Assembly (NCBI GenBank): GCA_017544525.1
Contig: JAFYEA010000028.1
Location: forward strand, 155,954-219,953
Reading direction: 5' to 3'
Origin: Bacilli bacterium
GTDB taxonomy: Bacteria; Bacillota_I; Bacilli_A; RF39; UBA660
Length of the DNA stretch: 64,000 bases
A program made the position numbers and the translations under genes. The notes under the pieces were generated by a model. It did not search any database. It saw only the letters and a program-made list of their open reading frames with translations, and had not been told where the DNA came from. How positions within the stretch are numbered: the first letter of the stretch is position 1; each line of letters opens with the position of its first letter. Shown here piece by piece: positions 8,786 to 15,899 of the stretch.

Positions 8786-9286
8786 ATGCAAATAGTTAAT
8801 GATTTTAATATTAGTAAAGGGGGTGAGGATTGTATGATTACAGTATTTTTAGGTGGAACTTGTAATGGATCAACTTGGAGAGATGAATTAATGCCTATGC
8901 TTGAAAGTGAAAAAATAAGTGCTTTTAATCCTGTTGTTGAACATTGGGATGAAAAAGCACAAGCTGAAGAAGACTTTCACAAAGAAAATGATGACATCAT
9001 GTTATATGTATTTACTCCAGAGTTCAAAGGTATATATAGTGCTTTCGAAGTAGCAATGTTAAGTTGCAAAAATCCTGGTAGTGTAGTTTGTTGTATTTTA
9101 AATGAACGTGATGGTAAGACTTATGAACCACATGTACAAAAGAACATGAAGAAAATTAAAAAAGACTTATTAGAAAATGGTACATTAGTTCTAGATAGCT
9201 TAGAAGAAGTTGCTAATTATTTAAACTCTTTAGAAAAGAAAAACAAAGATGAAAAAATAATTATAATGCAAAAAAAAGACCTTTAA
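8786..9286 (+). CDS. Nucleoside 2-deoxyribosyltransferase-like protein
   Basis: 166 residues from ATG 8786 (GGAGG at 8774-8778); an internal ATG at 8834 with its own GGGGGTGAGG site would give 150 residues beginning exactly at the domain and is a real alternative. The domain opens MITVFLGGTCNGSTWRDEL, and has FNPVVEHWDEKA and a LYVFTPEFKGIYSAFEVA segment, as in the Nuc_deoxyri_tr families that cleave or transfer the glycosidic bond of nucleosides or related ribosides. It is the only gene between the Mn2+ riboswitch terminator and the next terminator, so it should be expressed when Mn2+ is high. Substrate unknown. Confidence 0.78.
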   Translation: MQIVNDFNISKGGEDCMITVFLGGTCNGSTWRDELMPMLESEKISAFNPVVEHWDEKAQAEEDFHKENDDIMLYVFTPEFKGIYSAFEVAMLSCKNPGSVVCCILNERDGKTYEPHVQKNMKKIKKDLLENGTLVLDSLEEVANYLNSLEKKNKDEKIIIMQKKDL

Positions 9287-9298
9287 TAGGTCTTTTTT
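9274..9298 (+). terminator. Intrinsic terminator
   Basis: AAAAGACCT (9274-9282), TTAAT loop, AGGTCTTTT (9288-9296), T run; contains the stop codon of the preceding gene. Confidence 0.85.
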
Positions 9299-9314
9299 AA
9301 TGTATAAGAGTAAT

Positions 9315-9336
9315 TGTCAACCATTTAAGGTTGACA
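9315..9336. promoter_or_regulatory. Inverted repeat overlapping a -35 box
   Basis: TGTCAACC, 6-nt spacer ATTTAA, GGTTGACA: a perfect 8-bp inverted repeat whose right end is the TTGACA -35 of the exporter promoter. It may be an operator; it is followed by T residues so a terminator role is also possible. Confidence 0.45.
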
Positions 9337-9359
9337 TTTTTATTATGTAGTGCTACAAT
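9331..9359 (+). promoter_or_regulatory. Promoter of the ABC exporter leader
   Basis: TTGACA (9331-9336), 17 nt, TACAAT (9354-9359), preceded by TGC (extended -10). Confidence 0.85.
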
Positions 9360-9391
9360 TTAATTGAATTTAAAGAGAAAGGAGTGAGAAC

Positions 9392-9475
9392 ATGGTTAAT
9401 TTAGATTCTAAAAATTTATGTTTATTATTAGTAGGTAAGAAAGAGTGTGAACTAATCTTGTTCTCAGCTTTCTAA
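9392..9475 (+). CDS. 27-residue leader peptide
   Basis: ATG 9392 follows AAAGGAG (9378-9384) with 7 nt spacing and encodes 27 residues, ending KKECELILFSAF before TAA. It lies between the exporter promoter and a terminator hairpin. The RNA around it is highly self-complementary: AGAAAG and TGAGAACA (9376-9392, over the ribosome site) pair with TGTTCTCA and CTTTCT (9459-9473, end of the peptide). This is the layout of translation-controlled attenuators of antibiotic-response genes. Peptide identity with known leaders is not claimed. Confidence 0.75.
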   Translation: MVNLDSKNLCLLLVGKKECELILFSAF

Positions 9476-9509
9476 ATATACGTTTGTGCCTACTAATGTA
9501 GGTTTTTTT
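9428..9509 (+). promoter_or_regulatory. Attenuator: antiterminator and terminator upstream of ABC exporter
   Basis: The terminator is CCTAC-TAAT-GTAGG (9489-9502) followed by seven T (9503-9509). TTAGTAGG (9428-9435, inside the leader peptide) is perfectly complementary to CCTACTAA (9489-9496), the 5' arm of that terminator. Ribosome position on the leader would decide which pairing forms. Confidence 0.75.
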
Positions 9510-9525
9510 ATTGAGGAGGTTTATT

Positions 9526-11259
9526 ATGAAGAAAAGTTTAAAAGAATTTAAACCTCTATGGGAATTTGTTAAAGAAGATAAGTTTAGAATTATTATTGCA
9601 AGTATACTTATATTTATTACTGAACTTGCGGATACTTTGGCTGGTTATTTAAATGGACAAGTTGTTGAATCTATTACTAAATTAAATATTGAAAGATCTT
9701 TAATCTTTTTAGGAATATATTTATTTATTAATATAGTTATTGATAATTATATGTATGTTAAGAGTTCAGCTATGCTACAAAAGGTAGAAAATAAAGTATC
9801 TAGAAGACTTAGTTTTAAAACTTATAGAAAAGCATTGGATTTACCAGCATATGCATATGAAAAGACTTCTTCAGGAGAAGTAATTAATAGAGTTACAAAT
9901 GATGCAGATTCATTATCTTTTGCTTTTGGTAGACTACTTCAAATGTTTTCTTCAATTGTTGGAGCAATAGTAATTATAGTATATGTATTTATTAATTCAT
10001 GGATTATTGGATTAGAAATATTATTATTTGTATTTTTATTATTTTTAATTATTAAAAAATATAACCCATTATTAATAAGTATTCATAAAGAAAGGAAAAA
10101 GGAACAAGATAAATTTTCTTCTATAGTTAATGAATCTATTAGAGGTGTTAGAGAAATTAAAACATTGGGTGTTAAAAAGAATTTAATTGATGACACTAGA
10201 AAAATTATTAAAAATATATTTAAAAAATCAAATGAAGAAATAGATACTAATAGTAAATATAAAATTTTAAATAAGTTTGTAAGAGCGTTTTTAGAAGCGA
10301 GTGTTTTCGGAACATGTTTAGTTCTTATGTATTATGGCAAGATTACTTTATCATTCTTTATAGCTATGACATATTATGTATATAGATTTATGTGGTTGAT
10401 AGATGAGGTAAATAGTTTTACAGAAACTTATCAAAAATTATACGTTTCATTATCTAGAGTTAATGAGATAGTAGAAAACAAATTATATCCTGATGAAAAA
10501 TTTGGTGAAAAAAGAATTAATAATATTGAAGGTGTAATAGAATTTAGGAATATTAAATTTGGTTATCCAAATGAAGGAATTCTACTAGACAACTTTAATT
10601 TAAAAATTGAACCACATAAAAAAATAGCAGTAGTTGGGAAATCTGGTCAAGGTAAATCAACAATATTTAACTTACTTACAAGAATATTTGATCCTATTGA
10701 TGGAGAAGTACTAATAGATAATGTTAATATTAATGAATTAAGTGAAAAAGAATTAAGAAATAAGATTTCTATTATTAGACAAGAACCATTTATATTTAAT
10801 AGAACTATATTTGATAATTTTAGATTAATTAATAAAAATATTACTTTAAAAGAAGTAAGGAAATATACTAAGATGGCATTTTTAGATGACTATATTATGT
10901 CTCTTCCGCAAAAGTATAATACTGTATTAGGTGAAGGTGGAGTTAATTTATCAGGTGGTCAAAAACAAAGACTTTCAATAGCAAGAGCACTTGCTAAGAA
11001 TAGTAAAATAGTTTTATTTGATGAAGCTACATCAGCACTTGATAATAATTCTCAGGAGTATGTTAAAGAAACTATTGATAACCTTGTTAAAGATCACACT
11101 ATTGTAATAGTAGCTCACAGATTATCAACAATTATGGATGCAGATATTATATATGTTGTTGATAAAGGTAAAGTTGTTGATTCAGGAACTCATAAAGAAT
11201 TATTAAAGAATAGTAATATATATAAGAATTTATATGAAACGGAATCTTTAAATTCATAA
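9526..11259 (+). CDS. ABC exporter, fused membrane and ATPase domains
   Basis: 577 residues from ATG 9526 behind GAGGAGG (9513-9519). An N-terminal six-helix exporter domain (about 1-310) is followed by a nucleotide-binding domain with Walker A GKSGQGKST (about 370), Q-loop IIRQEP, signature NLSGGQKQR, Walker B IVLFDEATSALD and switch VAHRLST. It would work as a homodimer, or as one half of a pair, to export lipid, peptide or drug molecules. Control by the leader-peptide attenuator suggests it is induced by a compound that slows ribosomes, which points to drug or antimicrobial-peptide efflux, but that is an inference. Confidence 0.93.
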   Translation: MKKSLKEFKPLWEFVKEDKFRIIIASILIFITELADTLAGYLNGQVVESITKLNIERSLIFLGIYLFINIVIDNYMYVKSSAMLQKVENKVSRRLSFKTYRKALDLPAYAYEKTSSGEVINRVTNDADSLSFAFGRLLQMFSSIVGAIVIIVYVFINSWIIGLEILLFVFLLFLIIKKYNPLLISIHKERKKEQDKFSSIVNESIRGVREIKTLGVKKNLIDDTRKIIKNIFKKSNEEIDTNSKYKILNKFVRAFLEASVFGTCLVLMYYGKITLSFFIAMTYYVYRFMWLIDEVNSFTETYQKLYVSLSRVNEIVENKLYPDEKFGEKRINNIEGVIEFRNIKFGYPNEGILLDNFNLKIEPHKKIAVVGKSGQGKSTIFNLLTRIFDPIDGEVLIDNVNINELSEKELRNKISIIRQEPFIFNRTIFDNFRLINKNITLKEVRKYTKMAFLDDYIMSLPQKYNTVLGEGGVNLSGGQKQRLSIARALAKNSKIVLFDEATSALDNNSQEYVKETIDNLVKDHTIVIVAHRLSTIMDADIIYVVDKGKVVDSGTHKELLKNSNIYKNLYETESLNS

Positions 11260-11286
11260 AGGATAAGTTTTTACTTATCTTTTTTC
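11259..11286 (+). terminator. Intrinsic terminator after ABC exporter
   Basis: GATAAGT (11262-11268), TTTT loop, ACTTATC (11273-11279), then T run. Confidence 0.8.
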
Positions 11287-11315
11287 TTGTTTTTTTCTTG
11301 ATTTTATTTTACAAT
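11287..11315 (+). promoter_or_regulatory. Promoter of the CxxC protein pair
   Basis: TTGTTT (11287-11292), 17 nt, TACAAT (11310-11315). Confidence 0.6.
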
Positions 11316-11337
11316 TAACTATAGGAAGGAGTAGAAT

Positions 11338-12111
11338 ATGAAGAAATTATTAGGTGTAGTATTTGCATTATTATTTTTAGTTTCTCCTATGGTATTAAGA
11401 GCTGCTGAAAAAGAAAAAGTTAACATTTCAAAATATAATACTTTGAATCTTAAACAAACTTTAGCAGAAGAAGAAATAGCAGAGGAATTTACTAATTATG
11501 CTGAAAGTGATGATCAAATAACTATATATTTATTTAGAGGAAAGGGTTGTGGTTATTGTAGAGCATTTTTAAGTTTTCTAAATACTATAACAAATGAATA
11601 TGGACAATACTTTAAACTTGTTTCATTTGAAACTTGGTATGATGAAAACAATTCTAATTTATTAGCTACAATTTCTGACTTTATGGGTGAAAGAGCAGGA
11701 GGAGTTCCATATATTATAATTGGAGACCAAGTATTCCCAGGATATGCTAATACATATGATGACTCAATTAAATCTGCTATTACAACATTATATGATTCAA
11801 AAGAAAGATATGATGTATTTGAAGAATATAATAAAGCAATAGATGCAGAAAAAAGAGCCGCTAATGCAGGAGTTATTAAATCAATTGTATGGAATTTCGT
11901 ATTTATTTCATTAGCAACAGTTGTAGTTTGCTATTATGTAAATAGATCTAATAAAGAATTATATGAGAGATTAACTAATACTAAGCCAGTTAAAGCAGTA
12001 GTAAAAGAAGAAACTGTTGAAGTTGAAGAAACTGTAAAAAGACCTGTTGCTAGAAAAACTCAAGTTAAAAAAACTACTAAAAAAGCAAATGCAAAAACTA
12101 AGAAAAAGTAG
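11338..12111 (+). CDS. Secreted thioredoxin-like protein with membrane anchor
   Basis: 257 residues: a signal peptide (LLGVVFALLFLVSPMVLRAA), a thioredoxin-like domain with active site GCGYC near residues 70-74 and the cis-Pro segment GGVPYIII, a membrane helix at about 182-200, then a long Lys/Thr-rich cytoplasmic tail. The CxxC faces outside. It likely acts as a thiol-disulfide exchanger or disulfide reductase at the cell surface. The next gene overlaps it by 23 nt and encodes a second CxxC protein, so the two probably form a redox pair. Confidence 0.82.
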   Translation: MKKLLGVVFALLFLVSPMVLRAAEKEKVNISKYNTLNLKQTLAEEEIAEEFTNYAESDDQITIYLFRGKGCGYCRAFLSFLNTITNEYGQYFKLVSFETWYDENNSNLLATISDFMGERAGGVPYIIIGDQVFPGYANTYDDSIKSAITTLYDSKERYDVFEEYNKAIDAEKRAANAGVIKSIVWNFVFISLATVVVCYYVNRSNKELYERLTNTKPVKAVVKEETVEVEETVKRPVARKTQVKKTTKKANAKTKKK

Positions 12112-12778
12112 TTGTGTTCTTTTAATAGTTTTAAGTATATTTATATTGTTTGGATGTAACAATAAGAATGATGCTTATAATTTTAAAAAAGAATATGAGA
12201 GTTTAAATAATAAAAAAGATTCTAATGGAAAAATCATTAGAGAGATTAAAATAGGTAGAAATAATCCATTTATTTATAAAACTGCAGATGATATCATTGA
12301 ATTAATAAATAAGAAAGAAACATTTATTGTATATTTTGGTTTTGCATCATGTCCATGGTGTAGAAGTATACTTCCAACTTTTATTGAAGCATTAAAAGAT
12401 AATGGCATTGAAACAGTTTATTATGTTGATATTAAAGATATTAGAGATGAATATGAATTGGACGAAAATAATAAACCTATATTAACTAAAGAAGCAAGTG
12501 AAGGATATGATAGATTATTAGAATTATTTGATTCTAATTTATCTGATTATACAATAAAAGATGTCAAAATAGGGAAAAAAAGAATATATGCTCCCAATAT
12601 TGTAAGTATAATATATGGAAAAGTAATATCTATTGAAACTGGTATTAGTTCATTACAAACAGATGGTTATATGGAATTAACTGATGAGATGATTGATGAA
12701 ACATATGGTATATTTGATGATTTAATTAGACCAGTTAGTGAAGTATTAAATAGTTGTGATATTAATACAGGATGTTAA
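12089..12778 (+). CDS. Thioredoxin-like lipoprotein
   Basis: 229 residues from ATG 12089, inside the end of the preceding gene and probably translationally coupled, since no clear ribosome site is seen. The N-terminus is a lipoprotein signal with lipobox LFGC, so mature Cys22 would be lipidated. The domain has FGFASCPWCRSILPTF, a thioredoxin CPWC site, and a later IVSIIYG. It is probably the extracytoplasmic partner of the upstream anchored CGYC protein. Confidence 0.82.
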   Translation: MQKLRKSSCVLLIVLSIFILFGCNNKNDAYNFKKEYESLNNKKDSNGKIIREIKIGRNNPFIYKTADDIIELINKKETFIVYFGFASCPWCRSILPTFIEALKDNGIETVYYVDIKDIRDEYELDENNKPILTKEASEGYDRLLELFDSNLSDYTIKDVKIGKKRIYAPNIVSIIYGKVISIETGISSLQTDGYMELTDEMIDETYGIFDDLIRPVSEVLNSCDINTGC

Positions 12779-12791
12779 AATAAGGCATAAA

Positions 12792-12817
12792 AAAACTTGT
12801 AAGAAATTACAAGTTTT
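12792..12817. terminator. Bidirectional terminator
   Basis: AAAACTTGTAA (12792-12802), GAAA, TTACAAGTTTT (12807-12817), serving the + strand CxxC pair and the - strand permease. Confidence 0.85.
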
Positions 12818-12825
12818 AATTTGTC

Positions 12826-14334
12826 TTAAAGTATTGTTGGAACTAAGAAATAAATCATAAATAGTATAAATACTATTATTGTAACAATAGTCATTTCGGC
12901 TTTAGGTTTTTTATTTTTTCCTAATTTATATCCAATTAAATCTGTTAAGTAAATAATACCATCTAAGAATACAAATGATACAATTCCCATACCAATACCT
13001 TTAGTTATTGAATAAGAAAGAACCATAGTTATTATTGTCATAAATGCAGGAATTGAATTCTTAACATTTTTAAAGTCAACATGTACTACATTTTCCATCA
13101 TTAATACACCGACATAAATTAATGCACAAGCAGCTGCTGGAGTAGGAATGAAAGCGAATAATGGAAGTAAGAATATTGATAATAAGAATAATATTGCAAC
13201 TGTCAATGCTGTTAATCCAGTTCTACCACCTGCACTAACACCAGCACCACTTTCTACGAAAGTTGTAACTGTACTAGTTCCACTTAATGAACCAGCTATA
13301 GTAGCAACACTATCAGCATACATCATTTTACCATAATTAATTGGTTTTCCATCTTCATCCATTAAATTAGTACTTGAACAACAACCGATAACTGTTCCCA
13401 TTGTATCAAACATATCAATCATTGAGAATGAAACAATTAACATAACTGTTGTCATAAATGAACCTTCTGGGAAATTGAATCCACCTTTGAACAATGATAA
13501 GAATACAGTGTTATCTCCACTGAAGAAAGCACTTATGTTTTCCCAGAACTTCCAACTTATTCCAGGAACTTTTCCTGTTAATATTGAAGTGTTAGCAACT
13601 CCTAGAGGAATAGCCAAAATAGTAGCAGCTATAATTCCAATAATAACAGAACCTTTAACATTATAATGTCTTAATACTCCAATTACAAGTAATCCAAATA
13701 GAGCAACTACTGCTGAGCAAGCAGCACCACCTTGATGCCATAGTTCAGGATTATTAAAGTCTACTAATTGAAGTAAAGTAAATTGATTGTCTGTAATAAT
13801 TTGAGCATTTTGAAGTCCAATAAATGCAATAAATAATCCGATACCAACAGAAATGCTTATTCTTACAGATTTAGGTATTCCTTCAAATATCTTTTCTCTT
13901 AAAGAAATCAATTCTCCAGTTCTTTTATTTCTTCCACATGGAATGAAAGATAATAATAGGAATATGATACCACTTATGAATACAAGAGCCATTGCATTAC
14001 CATAAGAGTAACTAAATCCCATTGCACCACCAACAATTGTACCAACTGTTGCATTTAATCCCATGCCTGGTGCTTGAGCTAAAGGCATTTTAGCAAGTAA
14101 TGCCATAAGAAGTGTTCCAATAAATGCTCCTAGGGCAGTTGCAATAAATACACTAGAGAATCTAGGATCTGCTGTACCTCCCCAAAGAATATTATTTGGA
14201 TTAACTATCAAGATATAAGCCATAGCAAGAAATGTTGTCATACCAGCAAATATTTCTATTTTTTTTGTTGAACTTCTTTCAGTTATACCAAAAAAAGAAT
14301 CTAATTTGCTTGTATGTCTTTTTTTGTTTTTCAC
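12826..14334 (-). CDS. Purine (guanine/hypoxanthine) permease, NCS2 AzgA-like
   Basis: 502 residues from a GTG at 14334, chosen because AGAAAGGG lies 8 nt upstream. It is a 12-14 helix transporter with NCS2/AzgA marks: FFGITER at the N-terminus, AGMTTFLAMAYILIVNP, APGMGLNA, and DMFDTMGT. PbuG/GhxP-type members import hypoxanthine and guanine with protons. The guanine riboswitch in its leader supports this substrate directly: expression is shut off when guanine is plentiful. Confidence 0.95.
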   Translation of the reverse strand: MKNKKRHTSKLDSFFGITERSSTKKIEIFAGMTTFLAMAYILIVNPNNILWGGTADPRFSSVFIATALGAFIGTLLMALLAKMPLAQAPGMGLNATVGTIVGGAMGFSYSYGNAMALVFISGIIFLLLSFIPCGRNKRTGELISLREKIFEGIPKSVRISISVGIGLFIAFIGLQNAQIITDNQFTLLQLVDFNNPELWHQGGAACSAVVALFGLLVIGVLRHYNVKGSVIIGIIAATILAIPLGVANTSILTGKVPGISWKFWENISAFFSGDNTVFLSLFKGGFNFPEGSFMTTVMLIVSFSMIDMFDTMGTVIGCCSSTNLMDEDGKPINYGKMMYADSVATIAGSLSGTSTVTTFVESGAGVSAGGRTGLTALTVAILFLLSIFLLPLFAFIPTPAAACALIYVGVLMMENVVHVDFKNVKNSIPAFMTIITMVLSYSITKGIGMGIVSFVFLDGIIYLTDLIGYKLGKNKKPKAEMTIVTIIVFILFMIYFLVPTIL

Positions 14335-14352
14335 AAAATACACCCTTTCTGG

Positions 14353-14384
14353 AAAATAAAAAATCTTACACCCCTGATGTAAGA
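14353..14384 (-). terminator. Guanine-riboswitch terminator
   Basis: On the - strand TCTTACA (14384-14378), 7-nt loop, TGTAAGA (14370-14364), then six T. A competing antiterminator pairs the riboswitch segment GACTATG (- strand, 14423-14417) with CATAGTC (14389-14383), which overlaps the terminator arm. This is the usual OFF logic. Confidence 0.85.
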
Positions 14385-14414
14385 CTATGTTACATATGAA
14401 GAAAATAATATCAT

Positions 14415-14481
14415 GTCATAGTCCATTCATTTATGGTGAATAGGTAGAGACGCTTAAACCATATTTTTAAGCATATATGAC
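14415..14481 (-). promoter_or_regulatory. Guanine-class purine riboswitch
   Basis: Read on the - strand: P1 arms GTCATA and TATGAC, P2 GCTTAAA with TTTAAGC enclosing an ATATGG loop, core GTCTCTACC, P3 TTCA/TGAA with a CCATAAA loop. The base just before the P1 3' strand is C (GGAC-TATG), which reads guanine/hypoxanthine rather than adenine. Confidence 0.93.
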
Positions 14482-14500
14482 TTATCTACTTTCCACTTAA

Positions 14501-14529
14501 ATTATGACACAATATTAATAAAAAAGCAA
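14501..14529 (-). promoter_or_regulatory. Promoter of the riboswitch-permease unit
   Basis: On the - strand TTGCTT (14529-14524), 17 nt, CATAAT (14506-14501) with an upstream TGT. Confidence 0.65.
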
Positions 14530-14533
14530 TAGA

Positions 14534-15364
14534 TTAAAAATATTTTTTAATTAATTCTATTGCTTCTAAAACTATATTTAATGATTTGTTATCTTTATCT
14601 TCCAACGGATTAAATTCTACTATGTCCATAGATACAATATTTAATTTTGTAATGAATTCTTCAAATGCTTTTATAGCATCTTTCTTTTTAAATCCACGAC
14701 CCCATCTATTAGGAACGTTTACTCCAGGACATTCAGTTGTATTGATTGAATCTATATCAAAACTAAAATGTATTTTATTTACTCTTTCATTTAAATAATC
14801 AATTGCTTCTTTAATAGACTTATCAATTCCATTTTTATTAATATAATCTAAGGTAAAAGTTTTAATATTACATCTATCTATTAATTCTTGTTCTGGAGGG
14901 TCAATATCATTAATACCAAATAAAACAACATTTTTATAATCTATTTTAGTTTTCTTTTCATATAGATTTACTAAACTATCCAAACCAAAACCCATTAATG
15001 CAGCTAGTGGGTAACCATGTATATTATAAGTAACAGTAGTCAGATTTGTGTTCATATCTGGGTGTGTATCAAACCATATTACACCAAGATTACCATTATT
15101 AGTACTACTGCCAGAAATACTTCCTATTGCTAGAGAGTGATCACCTCCAATAGTGATTGGAAGATATCCATCTTTTTGTGTTTTATCAACTTCTTTAGCA
15201 AGTTTTAAGTCATTTATTATAACTGTATCAATATCCAAATTATTTGGTTCAATAGTAATAATCTTATCTATATTAACATGTTTTTTAATAATATCTATTC
15301 CTTTGTCGGAACCTTCTACATGGCAACCATCTTTAATAGGGAATCCAATAAGTTTAGTTTTCAT
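14534..15364 (-). CDS. Arginase family protein, probably arginase
   Basis: 276 residues from ATG 15364, with AAGGTG upstream. Metal-site motifs of the ureohydrolase family are in order: GGDHS, WFDTHPDMNT, NIHGYPLAALMG, SFDIDSINTTECPGVNVP, and the late DIVEFNP. The NIHG and SFDID..PG versions fit arginase (arginine to ornithine plus urea, two Mn2+) better than agmatinase, but the DTHPD in place of DAHxD and the poor N-terminus leave formimidoylglutamase-type activity possible. It is divergent from a small secreted-protein gene. Confidence 0.85.
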   Translation of the reverse strand: MKTKLIGFPIKDGCHVEGSDKGIDIIKKHVNIDKIITIEPNNLDIDTVIINDLKLAKEVDKTQKDGYLPITIGGDHSLAIGSISGSSTNNGNLGVIWFDTHPDMNTNLTTVTYNIHGYPLAALMGFGLDSLVNLYEKKTKIDYKNVVLFGINDIDPPEQELIDRCNIKTFTLDYINKNGIDKSIKEAIDYLNERVNKIHFSFDIDSINTTECPGVNVPNRWGRGFKKKDAIKAFEEFITKLNIVSMDIVEFNPLEDKDNKSLNIVLEAIELIKKYF

Positions 15365-15382
15365 AATAATCACCTTCCTTCA

Positions 15383-15405
15383 ATTATAACATATTTTGTT
15401 ATAAT
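15383..15405. promoter_or_regulatory. Back-to-back extended -10 promoters forming a palindrome
   Basis: ATTATAACA (15383-15391), TATTT, TGTTATAAT (15397-15405). Each arm is a TGT-TATAAT extended -10, one firing left to the arginase gene, one right to the 15.5-kb gene. Confidence 0.65.
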
Positions 15406-15456
15406 TGGAATATATTGGAAATTTTATTAAATTATTATTAACCATAATAATATTAG

Positions 15457-15846
15457 GTGATTAATATAAAAAAATTTCTTTTATTTATATGTTTGTTTTT
15501 CCCATTTAATATTTTAGAAGTAAATTCTAATGATAATAAAGTTCTTTTATATGAAAAAGAAAACTTATATGAAGAAGATTATTATAATATATATTTTGAT
15601 AAGATTAATAGTAAAGTATTAAAAAATGTTATAGACAATTCTAATATATTAGTAATAAGTTTTATAATAGATGATAAAAAATACTATGCTGAAAGTATTG
15701 ATGAATTAGTTGATAAATATATTAGTGATAAATCGTTAGAAGAAAAAATATATTATGAAAGTAGGGGAATATATATTGATTCTATTAATGTTATTTGTGA
15801 TAAGAATGAACTTTTAAAGTTAGAGAAAGAAACTCGTTTTTATTGA
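15457..15846 (+). CDS. Small secreted protein, unusual start codon
   Basis: The only canonical in-frame initiator is GTG 15457 (129 residues), but it overlaps the AGGTGA ribosome site (15455-15460) that is spaced for position 15466, where the codon is ATA. From there the protein would begin [M]KKFLLFICLFFPFNI, a textbook signal peptide. So initiation at ATA, or a recently damaged start, is likely. The mature part is acidic, with no recognised domain. It is followed by a promoter for the next gene overlapping its end. Confidence 0.55.
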   Translation: MINIKKFLLFICLFFPFNILEVNSNDNKVLLYEKENLYEEDYYNIYFDKINSKVLKNVIDNSNILVISFIIDDKKYYAESIDELVDKYISDKSLEEKIYYESRGIYIDSINVICDKNELLKLEKETRFY

Positions 15847-15870
15847 TTTTTATACTCATTATGATATACT
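15843..15870 (+). promoter_or_regulatory. Promoter of the surface protein gene
   Basis: TTGATT (15843-15848), 16 nt, TATACT (15865-15870) preceded by TGA. Confidence 0.6.
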
Positions 15871-15899
15871 TTAATTATAATAGAAAGAGGTATGTAATA

